Of a stretch of 64,000 bases of DNA, positions 54,981 to 63,179 are shown one piece after another; the stretch's first letter is position 1; each line of letters starts with the position of its first letter. The translations under genes and the position numbers were made by a program. Location of the stretch: positions 186,001 through 250,000 of the forward strand of contig NZ_JAEVLS010000006.1 in NCBI RefSeq assembly GCF_016801985.1, given 5' to 3'. Source of the DNA: Steroidobacter gossypii. GTDB taxonomy: Bacteria > Pseudomonadota > Gammaproteobacteria > Steroidobacterales > Steroidobacteraceae. A model generated the notes under the pieces. That model was not told where the DNA came from. It did not search any database and saw nothing but the letters and a program-made list of their open reading frames with translations.

Positions 54981-56102
54981 ATGTCGGCACGGGATCTCCA
55001 GGGAGAGATCCGCGAATTGCGCGGGCGCATTGCTGCGCTCATGGATGAGGCTGCGAACAACGAAAAGCTGCTCCGGCGGAGTCAGGAGCGCGAACTCGAG
55101 TTGCTCAAGGCCGAAAACATGGCGCAATTGTTCGACACCATCTGCAAAGGCTTGAAAGCTTCGTACGCGCTGGAATCGGTGACGCTGTTGCTGCTCGATC
55201 CGCAGCACGAGATCCGACATCTGATGATCGCCGACGGGCTGCAGCTCGAGGATTATCCGCAGGTGTTGTTCACCGACAGCTTGGCGGGCATGGCGCCGCA
55301 GTTCACCTCATTCCATCGCCCCTGGCTGGGGCCGTACATGGGCTGCGATCATCAACTGCTATTTCCCGACGTCGCGGGTTTGAAAAGCGCTGCGCTGATC
55401 CCGCTACGACGTCAGGAAAAGCTGCTTGGCGCGCTGAACTTCGGCAGCGTCGACGAGAAACGATTCACGCGACATCTGGCCACCGACTTCCTGGCGCATC
55501 TGGGCGTCATCGCTTCCTTCGCCATCGAGAACACGATCAATCGCGCGCGCCTCGTGCGCAGCGGACTGACCGACTTTCTCACTGGTTGGCACAACCGCCG
55601 CTACCTCAATGCGCGACTCAAAGAGGAACTGGCGCGCGCGCAACGCCAGGGCACCAGCCTCACGTGTCTGGTCATCGATCTCGACCGTTTCAAGCAGATC
55701 AACGATCAGCACGGCCACCTGGCCGGCGACATGGCTTTGCGCGAGGCTGCGCAGCGAGTCGATTCGCATATCCGCGGCAGCGATGCGGCGGCTCGCTTCG
55801 GCGGCGATGAATTCGTGGTGCTGGCCCCAGCCATCTCTCCCCAGCAGGCGGCATGCCTTGCCGAGCGCATCCGCACGACGGTATGCGAAACGCCTCTGAC
55901 GCTGCCCTCCGGGGTTCAGTTGAATATGACCGTCTCGATCGGCGTCGCGTGGATCACCGTGCCGCGCGAGGAGGTCGATCTGAAAGCCGCCGCCGAACGG
56001 TTGCTGGCCGACGCCGACTCCGCGCTGTATCGGGCGAAGCAAGCCGGCCGCAACCGGGCGGAGCTCGCGAGCGGCGACATGCCCGAGCATCCTTGCACCT
56101 GA
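54981..56102 (+). CDS. Diguanylate cyclase with N-terminal DUF484/GAF-like sensor
   Basis: Soluble c-di-GMP synthase (373 aa). A coiled-coil (about 5-45) leads to a DUF484/GAF-like domain (about 45-195), then GGDEF (about 200-360). The catalytic GGDEF is at 274-278, and the inhibitory site RGSD is at 265-268, five residues upstream. Activity and product feedback are therefore expected. No membrane segment. Co-directional with tyrA 22 bp upstream; a functional link is not obvious. The signal sensed is unknown. Confidence 0.9.
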   Translation: MSARDLQGEIRELRGRIAALMDEAANNEKLLRRSQERELELLKAENMAQLFDTICKGLKASYALESVTLLLLDPQHEIRHLMIADGLQLEDYPQVLFTDSLAGMAPQFTSFHRPWLGPYMGCDHQLLFPDVAGLKSAALIPLRRQEKLLGALNFGSVDEKRFTRHLATDFLAHLGVIASFAIENTINRARLVRSGLTDFLTGWHNRRYLNARLKEELARAQRQGTSLTCLVIDLDRFKQINDQHGHLAGDMALREAAQRVDSHIRGSDAAARFGGDEFVVLAPAISPQQAACLAERIRTTVCETPLTLPSGVQLNMTVSIGVAWITVPREEVDLKAAAERLLADADSALYRAKQAGRNRAELASGDMPEHPCT

Positions 56103-56142
56103 CCCCCTCGGCACCCTGACGAATAATTAACGCCGGCGATGT

Positions 56143-56171
56143 CTGACAGACCTGGTCAAACGTGATTAAAT
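56143..56171 (+). promoter_or_regulatory. Promoter of the iron ABC transporter operon
   Basis: CTGACA (56143-56148, 5/6 to consensus), an exact 17-bp spacer and TTAAAT (56166-56171, 4/6). The -10 overlaps the Fur box at 56169-56187, the classic position for repression. The ATG follows at 56202. Confidence 0.7.
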
Positions 56172-56187
56172 GCGAGTCATTCGCATT
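56169..56187 (+). promoter_or_regulatory. Fur box
   Basis: AATGCGAGTCATTCGCATT is a 7-5-7 perfect palindrome (AATGCGA/TCGCATT) of the 19-bp Fur type, close to Fur sites of pseudomonads. It overlaps the -10 box of the iron-transport operon, so iron-loaded Fur should repress it. Confidence 0.8.
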
Positions 56188-56201
56188 GATTGGATTTTGG
56201 A

Positions 56202-57224
56202 ATGATCAGGACAATCAGGGTCGATCGATTCGCGCCGGTGCTCGGCGCGCTACTGCTGGCAGTGGGGTTGGTGGGCTGTGGCAAACAGCCCGACGAACTG
56301 GTGGTCTATTCGGCGCGCAACGAGCAGCTGATCAAGCCCATGTTCGATCGCTACACGGCCGAGACCGGGAACAAGATCCGCTTCGTAACCGATGACGCGG
56401 GACCGCTGATCGAGCGACTCAACGCCGAAGGTGCGAATTCCCAGGCCGACATCCTGATGACCGTCGACGCCGGCGAGTTGTGGCACGCGGCTGATCGCGG
56501 CCTGCTGCGCCCGACGCAGTCGGAAGTGTTGAACGCCAACATCCCTGAAAACTTGCGCGATCCGCAGGGCCGCTGGTTTGGCTTCTCGATCCGAGCTCGC
56601 ACCATGGTTTACAGCACCGAGCGTGTGAAGCCCGAAGAGTTGAGCGACTACGCGGCGCTCGCCGACGAACGGTGGAAGGGCAAGCTGTGCCTGCGCACCT
56701 CGAAGAAGGTGTACAACCAGTCGCTGGTGGCCATGCTGATCGCCGAGCACGGCGAGGCCAAGACCGAAGAGATCGTGCGCGGTTGGGTCGCGAATCTGGC
56801 CACCGAGCCGTTCTCCAACGACACCTTGCTCATGGAAGCCATCGCCGCCGGCCAGTGCGACGTGGGTCTGGTGAACACTTATTACTTCGGCCGCCTGTTG
56901 CGGGACAACCCCGACCTGCCGTTAAAACTGTTCTGGGCCGACCAGGCCGGGCAGGGCGTGCACGTGAATATTTCTGGCGCGGGCGTCACCGCTCATTCGC
57001 CACGCGCGGAGCGAGCGAAAGAGTTTCTGGAGTGGCTGTCGCAGCCCGAAGCCCAGTCGCTGTTCGCCGGCTTGAATCTGGAATATCCCGCCAGCCCCAG
57101 CATCGAGCCCGATCCCATCGTGAAAGCCTGGGGCGACTTCAAGCGCAGCCCGATGAATGTGGCGCAAGCCGGCGAGTTGCAGGCGACGGCAGTGAAGCTG
57201 ATGGATCGGGCCGGCTATCGCTGA
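56202..57224 (+). CDS. Iron(III) ABC transporter substrate-binding lipoprotein
   Basis: FbpA/FutA-type periplasmic ferric-ion binding protein (340 aa). The N-terminus has a lipobox (AVGLVGC, Cys26), so it is likely lipid-anchored. The core ELVVYSARNEQLIKPMFDRY opens the transferrin-like fold, and the double-tyrosine iron ligand is in LVNTYYFGRL. The ATG at 56202 is preferred over an in-frame TTG four codons earlier. Controlled by the Fur box overlapping its promoter. The permease gene follows after 151 bp holding GGA-hairpin copy C. Confidence 0.93.
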   Translation: MIRTIRVDRFAPVLGALLLAVGLVGCGKQPDELVVYSARNEQLIKPMFDRYTAETGNKIRFVTDDAGPLIERLNAEGANSQADILMTVDAGELWHAADRGLLRPTQSEVLNANIPENLRDPQGRWFGFSIRARTMVYSTERVKPEELSDYAALADERWKGKLCLRTSKKVYNQSLVAMLIAEHGEAKTEEIVRGWVANLATEPFSNDTLLMEAIAAGQCDVGLVNTYYFGRLLRDNPDLPLKLFWADQAGQGVHVNISGAGVTAHSPRAERAKEFLEWLSQPEAQSLFAGLNLEYPASPSIEPDPIVKAWGDFKRSPMNVAQAGELQATAVKLMDRAGYR

Positions 57225-57264
57225 CGAGTTGCAACTATGAAAAGCCATGTTTCGCGTACCACCC

Positions 57265-57370
57265 GGGTACAGGGAGGTACCCCGTCGCCGCAGGCGGCGG
57301 CGAGCAGCAAGAAGTCGCGCCTTTTTGCGAGCTCGCAGGAGGGTCGTGGCAGGATGCCCGATCCCGAGTC
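57265..57370 (+). repeat. GGA-hairpin element, copy C
   Basis: Plus strand, between the binding-protein and permease genes of the iron operon. Hairpin 1 is GGGTACAGGGAGGTACCC (57265-57282; stem GGGTAC/GTACCC). Hairpin 2 is CGCCGCAGGCGGCG (57286-57299). Hairpin 3 has an 8-bp stem with one G-U around TCGCGC (57307-57328). Hairpin 4 is GGCAGGATGCCC (57348-57359), followed by GATCCCGAGTC. Hairpin 1 matches the CsrA consensus at 11/12. Confidence 0.87.
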
Positions 57371-57375
57371 ATAAG

Positions 57376-59001
57376 ATGACGCGGCGTGCGTGGCGCGATC
57401 CGCTGAGCGTGGTGCTCGCGGTTGTGCTTTGCCTGCCTGCGCTCGTGCCGTTGCTGGTGATCGCGCACGCCACGATTTCGCCGGAAGCGGATGTCTGGGC
57501 GCACCTTGCGCGCTATGTGCTGCCCGAAGTCACCGCCAACACCATCAAGCTGCTGCTCGGCGTCGCGATCCTGAGCGGCATCGTCGGCACCGCGCTGGCG
57601 TGGCTCACGTCCATTTGTGAGTTTCCCGGGCGGCGCTTTTTCGACTGGGCGCTGCTGCTGCCGCTGGCCATTCCCACTTACGTGCTGGCATTCGTCGCGG
57701 TGGGGTTCCTCGACTACTCCGGTCCCTTGCAAAGCTGGTTGCGCGAGTGGACGGGCACTTCGGCCTGGGTGCCGCGAATCCGCTCCACGGGCGGCGTCAT
57801 CCTGGTCCTGTCGCTCGCGCTATATCCCTATGTTTATCTGTTGGCCCGAACTGCGTTTCTCACGCAGGGCCGTCGAGCGCTCGAAGCTGCGCAGACGCTC
57901 GGGCTGGGGCGCGCTGCGGCGACTTGGAAGGTGGCGCTGCCGATGGCACGTCCCTGGATTGCCGCGGGCATCGCATTGACCTGCATGGAAACATTGGCCG
58001 ACTTTGGCGCGGTCTCGGTGTTCAACTACAACACCTTTACGACGGCCATTTATCGCGCGTGGTTCGGCATGTTCTCAGTGAATGCGGCGCTTGAGCTGGC
58101 GGGTGTGCTGCTGCTGTTCGTGATCGCCGCTTTCGCGCTCGAACGCGCGTCGCGAGCTGGAGCGCGTTTCACCAGCAGTCGCGACGTTACTCGCGAAGCC
58201 GCCCGATTGCAGCTTGGGCCGGCAGCGCGATGGCTGGCATTCGCCGGCGCCGCGTTGATCCTGGCGCTGTCATTCGTGTTGCCGCTGGTGCAGTTGTTGA
58301 TCTGGTCAGTAAAGAACGCGGGCGATATCGACAGTCGCTACTGGGGCTTTATCGCACGCAGCTTGATGTTGGCCGGCAGCGCTGCCGTGGTGATCGTGAC
58401 GGCAAGTCTCGCGCTGGCCTACGTCGAGCGTCGCAGATCGACAGCTTCGATGCGAATGCTCGTGCGGCTCGCGACCTTGGGTTACGCCATCCCGGGCACG
58501 GTGCTCGCGGTCGGCATCGTGGTGCCGCTGGTGCTGTTGAACAACCAGCTGCAAGGCTGGTTACGTGGCTGGTTTGGGGACGCTGCGCCGGTGCTGCTGC
58601 TCCAGGGCACTTTGCTCGCGGTGCTGATCGCCTATCTGGCTCGTTTCCTCACCGTCGGCTTCAATCCCGTCGAGAGCGGCTTGCAGCGCGTGACGCGGAG
58701 TATCGACGAAGTGGCCGCCAGCCTCGGGGTGGTCGGCACCGATCTGATTCGCAAGGTGCACGTGCCGCTGTTGCGAACCAGCCTGGCCACCGCGGCCACG
58801 CTGGTGTTCGTCGATGTGATGAAAGAGATGCCCATCACCTTGATCACGCGGCCGCCCGGCTGGGACACACTCGCGGTGCGCGTGTGGGAAATGACGTCGG
58901 AAGGCGAGTGGGAGCGTGCGGCCTTGCCCGCTGTCGCGATCGTGCTGGTGGGATTGATTCCCGCCGCGATGCTGACCCGCAGAGGTGCGCATGTGGCTTG
59001 A
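57376..59001 (+). CDS. Iron(III) ABC transporter permease, fused two-domain type
   Basis: FbpB-like permease (541 aa) made of two tandem BPD-transporter domains with about 12 membrane helices. The two EAA loops are LEAAQTLGLGRAAATWKVALP (about residues 172-192) and DEVAASLGVVGTDLIRKVHVP (about 445-465). The ATG at 57376 begins MTRRAWRDPLSVVLAVV; a longer in-frame start at 57247 would translate the hairpin repeat into an arginine-rich oddity and is rejected. No good Shine-Dalgarno is seen. It overlaps the ATPase gene by 11 bp. Confidence 0.92.
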   Translation: MTRRAWRDPLSVVLAVVLCLPALVPLLVIAHATISPEADVWAHLARYVLPEVTANTIKLLLGVAILSGIVGTALAWLTSICEFPGRRFFDWALLLPLAIPTYVLAFVAVGFLDYSGPLQSWLREWTGTSAWVPRIRSTGGVILVLSLALYPYVYLLARTAFLTQGRRALEAAQTLGLGRAAATWKVALPMARPWIAAGIALTCMETLADFGAVSVFNYNTFTTAIYRAWFGMFSVNAALELAGVLLLFVIAAFALERASRAGARFTSSRDVTREAARLQLGPAARWLAFAGAALILALSFVLPLVQLLIWSVKNAGDIDSRYWGFIARSLMLAGSAAVVIVTASLALAYVERRRSTASMRMLVRLATLGYAIPGTVLAVGIVVPLVLLNNQLQGWLRGWFGDAAPVLLLQGTLLAVLIAYLARFLTVGFNPVESGLQRVTRSIDEVAASLGVVGTDLIRKVHVPLLRTSLATAATLVFVDVMKEMPITLITRPPGWDTLAVRVWEMTSEGEWERAALPAVAIVLVGLIPAAMLTRRGAHVA

Positions 59002-60031
59002 GCTGGAAAACGTGGTTCGCCGCTTCGGCGCCCGCTCGGCCGTGAATGGCTTGTCGATCCGGCTGGCGAAAGGCTCGATCGGTTGCCTGCTCGGTCCCAG
59101 TGGCTGCGGCAAGACCACGGCGCTGCGTTGTATCGCGGGCTTCGAGCCCGTGGACGAAGGAACGATCCGCGCTCATGGTCGTCAGCTTGCAGCTCCAGGT
59201 TTTCATGCCGCGCCCGAGAGCCGTCAGATCGGCATGGTGTTCCAGGACTACGCATTGTTTCCGCACCTCACCGTGCTCGACAACGTTGCGTTCGGTTTGC
59301 ATCGTTGGGAGCGGAGCAAGCGAGTTCGCCGCGCCGAAGAAATCCTCGACACCGTGGGCCTTGCGGAGTACCGCGATCAATACCCGCATCAACTGTCCGG
59401 CGGTCAGCAGCAGCGCGTCGCTCTGGCGCGCGCGCTGGCGCCAGAGCCGGAGATTGTGCTGCTCGACGAACCGTTCTCCAGCCTGGACGTGGAATTGCGC
59501 GAACGCCTGAGCGTGGAAGTGCGCTCGGTGTTGAAAAAACTCGGCGCCACCGCGTTGCTGGTGACGCACGATCAGCAAGAAGCCTTCGCCGTCGCCGACG
59601 TGGTGGGCGTGATGAAGGACGGCAGGCTGGAGCAGTGGGACACTCCGTATCAGTTGTATCACCGTCCGGCGACGCGCTTCGTCGCCGACTTCATTGGCCA
59701 GGGCGTGTTCATTCCGGGCGAGATCGTGGCGGCCGGTTCGGTCCGCACGGAGCTCGGCGTGGTGCGCGCCAATGGCAACGGACAATGGCAGACCGGCCGG
59801 CACGTCGACCTGCTGTTACGGCCCGACGATGTGATCCATGACGACGCCAGCGATCTGCGCGCCGAGGTCTGTCAGCGCGCGTTTCGTGGGGCCGAGTTTC
59901 TGTACACCTTGAAAATGGCCAGCGGTCTGCAGTTGTTGTCGCTGGTGCCGAGCCATCACGACCATGCAGTGGGCGAGCGGATCGGCATCCGCATAGAGCC
60001 GGATCACGTCGTGGCATTCGCGCGCGAATGA
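58991..60031 (+). CDS. Iron(III) ABC transporter ATP-binding protein
   Basis: FbpC-like ATPase (346 aa). Walker A is GPSGCGKTT, the Q-loop [20 protein letters not shown], signature [15 protein letters not shown], and Walker [15 protein letters not shown]-terminal TOBE-like regulatory part starts near 240. The ATG at 58991 has AGAGG five bases upstream and lies within the permease gene end (11-bp overlap), so the two are coupled. Completes the Fur-controlled ferric uptake operon. Confidence 0.94.
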   Translation: MWLELENVVRRFGARSAVNGLSIRLAKGSIGCLLGPSGCGKTTALRCIAGFEPVDEGTIRAHGRQLAAPGFHAAPESRQIGMVFQDYALFPHLTVLDNVAFGLHRWERSKRVRRAEEILDTVGLAEYRDQYPHQLSGGQQQRVALARALAPEPEIVLLDEPFSSLDVELRERLSVEVRSVLKKLGATALLVTHDQQEAFAVADVVGVMKDGRLEQWDTPYQLYHRPATRFVADFIGQGVFIPGEIVAAGSVRTELGVVRANGNGQWQTGRHVDLLLRPDDVIHDDASDLRAEVCQRAFRGAEFLYTLKMASGLQLLSLVPSHHDHAVGERIGIRIEPDHVVAFARE

Positions 60032-60152
60032 TCCAAAACAGCGTCTCGGGCACCCCACGTACAGCGGCAGGGCACGTGCCTCGGAGCGGGTGAAATTTGG
60101 TTGGCGCGGAGGCTTGTGGAACAATCGGCGCAATCCGATTTCCAAAAGTTCC

Positions 60153-60728
60153 ATGACCGATTTCATCGATGCAGACGGCTTTCGCGCCAATGTCGGAATC
60201 GTCTTGATGCGCGAGGATCGCCAGGTCTTCCTCGGCGGCCGGACCGGCGGCCGCGGCTGGCAATTCCCACAAGGCGGCGTACAGCAGCGGGAGACGCCCG
60301 AAGAGGCGTTGTATCGCGAGCTGAAAGAAGAAGTGGGCCTCGAGCCCAAGGACGTGAAGCTGGTCGCTGGCACGCGCAGCTGGTTGCGCTATCGCCTGCC
60401 CAAGCAGTACGTCCGCAAGAACAGCCATCCACCGTGCATCGGCCAGAAGCAGCGCTGGTTTCTATTGCGCTTCATGGGCTCGGAGGACCGCTTCGATCTG
60501 GAGTCGACCGGCGAGCCTGAGTTCGACAGCTGGCGGTGGGTCGACTACTGGACGCCGGTGCGCGAAGTCATCTACTTCAAGCGCGCTGTCTACGCCCGCG
60601 CGCTCGACGAGCTTGCGCGCACCGCCTTTCCGATCGACCCTCCGGCGCTGCCGGAGTGGTGCCAGGAAGAAAAATATCTGCGCAACCTGGCTCAGCGCCG
60701 GCAAAAGAAAGAAGGATGTGACCAATGA
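60153..60728 (+). CDS. rppH: RNA pyrophosphohydrolase
   Basis: Nudix hydrolase (191 aa) that removes pyrophosphate from mRNA 5' ends and so starts RNase E decay. The N-terminus [19 protein letters not shown] and WQFPQGGVQ lead into the Nudix box at residues 41-63 ([20 protein letters not shown] then VGL). Length is slightly over E. coli RppH (176). Starts at ATG 60153. Its 3' flank holds GGA-hairpin copy D. Confidence 0.96.
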   Translation: MTDFIDADGFRANVGIVLMREDRQVFLGGRTGGRGWQFPQGGVQQRETPEEALYRELKEEVGLEPKDVKLVAGTRSWLRYRLPKQYVRKNSHPPCIGQKQRWFLLRFMGSEDRFDLESTGEPEFDSWRWVDYWTPVREVIYFKRAVYARALDELARTAFPIDPPALPEWCQEEKYLRNLAQRRQKKEGCDQ

Positions 60729-60739
60729 GAGCCGCCCCA

Positions 60740-60798
60740 GGTACAGGGATGTGCCCGCCGCAGCCGGCGAGCGCAGCAGTGGCAGGATGCCCGAGTCG
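60740..60798 (+). repeat. GGA-hairpin element, copy D (short form)
   Basis: In the 78-bp convergent gap after rppH. Hairpin 1 is GGTACAGGGATGTGCC (60740-60755); bases 60741-60752 match RUACARGGAUGU at 12/12. Hairpin 2 is GCCGCAGCCGGC (60757-60768). Hairpin 3 is missing. Hairpin 4 is GGCAGGATGCCC (60781-60792), followed by GAGTCG. Confidence 0.87.
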
Positions 60799-60806
60799 CT
60801 GTCTGA

Positions 60807-61226
60807 TCAGAACGGTTTGACCACCACCAGGATCACGATGCCGAACAGGAACAGGGTCGGCACTTCGTTGAAACCTCGGTACCAGCGCTCCGAGCGCTGG
60901 TTGCGGCCGTGTCGGAAGGCGAGCAGCAGCCGATAGCACCACACGTGATAGCCGATCAGTCCGGCCACCAGGGTCAGCTTGGCATGCATCCAGCCGGCCT
61001 GCATGAACCCCGGCACCTGACCCAGGGTGGCGCCGCCGAACAACACCGCCAGCACCCCGCCCACCGTCATCATGGTGAACAGTCGTCGTTCCATGATCTT
61101 GAAGCGCTCCGAGCCGGCCGTGTCGCCGCCCACCGCTGCGTGGTACACGAACAGCCGCGGCAGATAGAACAAACCGGCGAACCAGGTGATCACGAATACG
61201 ATGTGCAGCGCCTTGAGCCAGAGCAT
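60807..61226 (-). CDS. hemJ: Protoporphyrinogen oxidase HemJ
   Basis: Small membrane enzyme (139 aa, four helices) for the penultimate heme step. LKALHIVFVITWFAGLFYLPRL carries the conserved histidine and W/F pattern of HemJ (UPF0093), and the later MQAGWMHAKLTLV block is also typical. The start MLWLKALH at 61226 is the family N-terminus. Convergent with rppH, with copy D between. Confidence 0.93.
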   Translation of the reverse strand: MLWLKALHIVFVITWFAGLFYLPRLFVYHAAVGGDTAGSERFKIMERRLFTMMTVGGVLAVLFGGATLGQVPGFMQAGWMHAKLTLVAGLIGYHVWCYRLLLAFRHGRNQRSERWYRGFNEVPTLFLFGIVILVVVKPF

Positions 61227-61480
61227 GGATGTCCTTTCGATCGTTCGGTGACGGCCCGATGAACGGGCCACCTGCCGCGTTCACCTCACTGCCGATTGAG
61301 CCATCGCCGTATTCGGTCCCGGGGCGCCACTGCCGATGGTCCCGGACCTGGAGCCCGCAAGACCCGATTCTTTGCGGCGCTTCTCAATCGAGGCGCGGCG
61401 GCTGTGCTCTAATTTCACCAGCTTCCGTCAAATTCGTACAACGGTTTTCGAACCACGGCTGATCACGCGCCCGTTCAGAA

Positions 61481-62221
61481 ATGGCTGATTTCAACCCACT
61501 GCGCACCGGAGCCTTCGTGGTCCGCCAGATGCCTTCCTGGCGTCGGCGGGTGCTGCTCGTGGGCGCCGTGCTGGCCACGGTGGTGGCCATGTACGTGATG
61601 TACGAGTGGGGCCGCTTCGAAGGCGGCTATAGCAAGTTCGCGGAAATCCAGCGGCGTCGCGAATTGACGGCGCAGATCCAGTCGCTGAAGGACGAAAATG
61701 AGCGGCTGCGCGCCGAAGTCGCGGCCGCGGAGCTGGCTCGCAACGTCGATAACAAGGCCTATGCGGCCGTCGAAAAGAATCTGGCCGATCTGCAGGCGCA
61801 GGTGCTGAAACATCGCGAGCAGCTGACGTTCTATCGCGGCATCGTCTCGCCCGAGGACGGCATCGGCGGGCTGCGCATCCAACGTTTCCAGGTGCTGCCC
61901 GGCGCGGCCGAGCATCACTACCGCTTGCGACTCGTGCTGGTTCAATCGATGCGGCAGGAGACTGTCGTGTCGGGCTCGGTGGTCGTGCAACTTGAAGGCG
62001 TGCGCGACAATCGACCCGTGCAACTGCCACTGTCGGAAGCTGCGGACACCCAGCGCGCGGACGGGCTGCTCCCGTTCCAATTCCGTTATTTCCAGAATCT
62101 CGAACAGGACATCGTGTTGCCGGAGGGCTTCGAGCCGCGCGCCGTCAACGTCGAAGTGCGTTCGGCACGGCTCGCCCCTGTGCGAGAATCGTATCCTTGG
62201 CAAGTGCAGGTAGAGGGCTGA
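61481..62221 (+). CDS. DUF6776-like inner-membrane coiled-coil protein
   Basis: 246-aa protein with a single membrane anchor (about 22-42), a coiled coil (about 52-115, QIQSLKDENERLRAEVAAAE) and a beta-rich C-terminal domain facing the periplasm. No catalytic motif. I believe it belongs to the gammaproteobacterial DUF6776 group, which is often seen just before a bactofilin, as here (39 bp). A cell-envelope or scaffold role is a guess from context. Confidence 0.7.
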   Translation: MADFNPLRTGAFVVRQMPSWRRRVLLVGAVLATVVAMYVMYEWGRFEGGYSKFAEIQRRRELTAQIQSLKDENERLRAEVAAAELARNVDNKAYAAVEKNLADLQAQVLKHREQLTFYRGIVSPEDGIGGLRIQRFQVLPGAAEHHYRLRLVLVQSMRQETVVSGSVVVQLEGVRDNRPVQLPLSEAADTQRADGLLPFQFRYFQNLEQDIVLPEGFEPRAVNVEVRSARLAPVRESYPWQVQVEG

Positions 62222-62260
62222 AAGCCGCTGCCTGGGCGAGCTCCTTGACCGGGACGGCTC

Positions 62261-62686
62261 ATGTTCAATCGCAGTAAACCCAAACCTCATCGCATCGACA
62301 CGCTGATCGGCGCCGGCACGCGCATCATCGGCGACGTGCAATTCGCCGGCGGCTTCCACGTCGACGGCCATGTGAAAGGCAACGTGGATGCGCCGCCCGA
62401 TTCGGGCGCAACCCTGAGCGTCAGCGACAGCGGCGTCGTGGAAGGCTCGGTGGCCGTACCGAACGTGATTCTCAACGGCACCGTGAAGGGCGACATCCTC
62501 GCCCACGAGCGCGTCGAGCTGGGCGCGACCGCCCGTGTCACCGGCAATGTGTATTACGCGCTGATCGAAATGGAGATGGGTGCGGAGATCACTGGCAAGT
62601 TGATCCACGAGCCGCGCCGTGGTGGCCGGTCCGAACCGGAGATCAAGCCCGCGCCGGGCGCCGCAGCCGCAGATTCCACCGGCTGA
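62261..62686 (+). CDS. Bactofilin family protein
   Basis: Cytoskeletal beta-helix polymer protein (141 aa). The core IDTLIGAGTRIIGDVQFAGG and VDGHVKGNVDA, then repeating VEGSVAVPNV, LNGTVKGDI, VTGNVYYALIEM, show the short hydrophobic/glycine rungs of bactofilins. Short unordered basic and proline-rich ends flank it. It follows the DUF6776-like gene closely, so they likely act together. Confidence 0.94.
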   Translation: MFNRSKPKPHRIDTLIGAGTRIIGDVQFAGGFHVDGHVKGNVDAPPDSGATLSVSDSGVVEGSVAVPNVILNGTVKGDILAHERVELGATARVTGNVYYALIEMEMGAEITGKLIHEPRRGGRSEPEIKPAPGAAAADSTG

Positions 62687-62717
62687 TGACCTTATTCCTC
62701 AAAGGCTTGGCCGCGCT

Positions 62718-62747
62718 TTGACGCTGCCGACGGGGGCTCGTTACACT
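62718..62747 (+). promoter_or_regulatory. Promoter of erpA
   Basis: TTGACG (62718-62723, 5/6), an 18-bp spacer and TACACT (62742-62747, 4/6), 34 bp before the erpA ATG. It lies in the gap after the bactofilin gene. Confidence 0.6.
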
Positions 62748-62781
62748 TGATTTACGCCAGGTAAGCCCTCATCGTGGCCGC

Positions 62782-63156
62782 ATGAACACTGAATCCGCCG
62801 TTTCCGATCTTGCTCCGACCCCGGGTGCGCCGAGCCTGGTCTTCACCGATGCCGCGGCTGCCAAGGTGAGCGAGCTGATCCGCGAGGAGTCCAATCCCAA
62901 CCTCAAGCTGCGCGTGTTCGTGCAGGGTGGCGGTTGCTCCGGCTTTCAGTACGGCTTCACTTTCGACGAAAACCTGGAAGACGGCGACACTCGCGTCGAG
63001 AACGGCGGCGTCACGCTGCTGATCGACCCGATGAGCATCCAGTATCTGGCCGGCGCCGAGATCGATTACAAGGAGGACATCGAAGGCGCGCAGTTCGTCA
63101 TTCGCAACCCGAACGCCTCGACCACCTGCGGCTGCGGCTCGTCGTTCTCGATGTAA
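62782..63156 (+). CDS. erpA: Iron-sulfur cluster insertion protein ErpA
   Basis: A-type carrier passing Fe-S clusters to target proteins (124 aa). The three conserved cysteines are Cys52 in [10 protein letters not shown], and Cys116 and Cys118 in TTCGCGSSF. Length and ends match ErpA better than IscA. It has its own promoter at 62718-62747, and ppx follows 23 bp later. Confidence 0.95.
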   Translation: MNTESAVSDLAPTPGAPSLVFTDAAAAKVSELIREESNPNLKLRVFVQGGGCSGFQYGFTFDENLEDGDTRVENGGVTLLIDPMSIQYLAGAEIDYKEDIEGAQFVIRNPNASTTCGCGSSFSM

Positions 63157-63179
63157 GCGCCCGATCCAGAACAATCGTA

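Noticed and set aside
57247-57375. Longer N-terminus of the iron permease starting at 57247
   Set aside because: It would translate GGA-hairpin copy C into an arginine run. The permease family begins at the membrane-helix start encoded from 57376.
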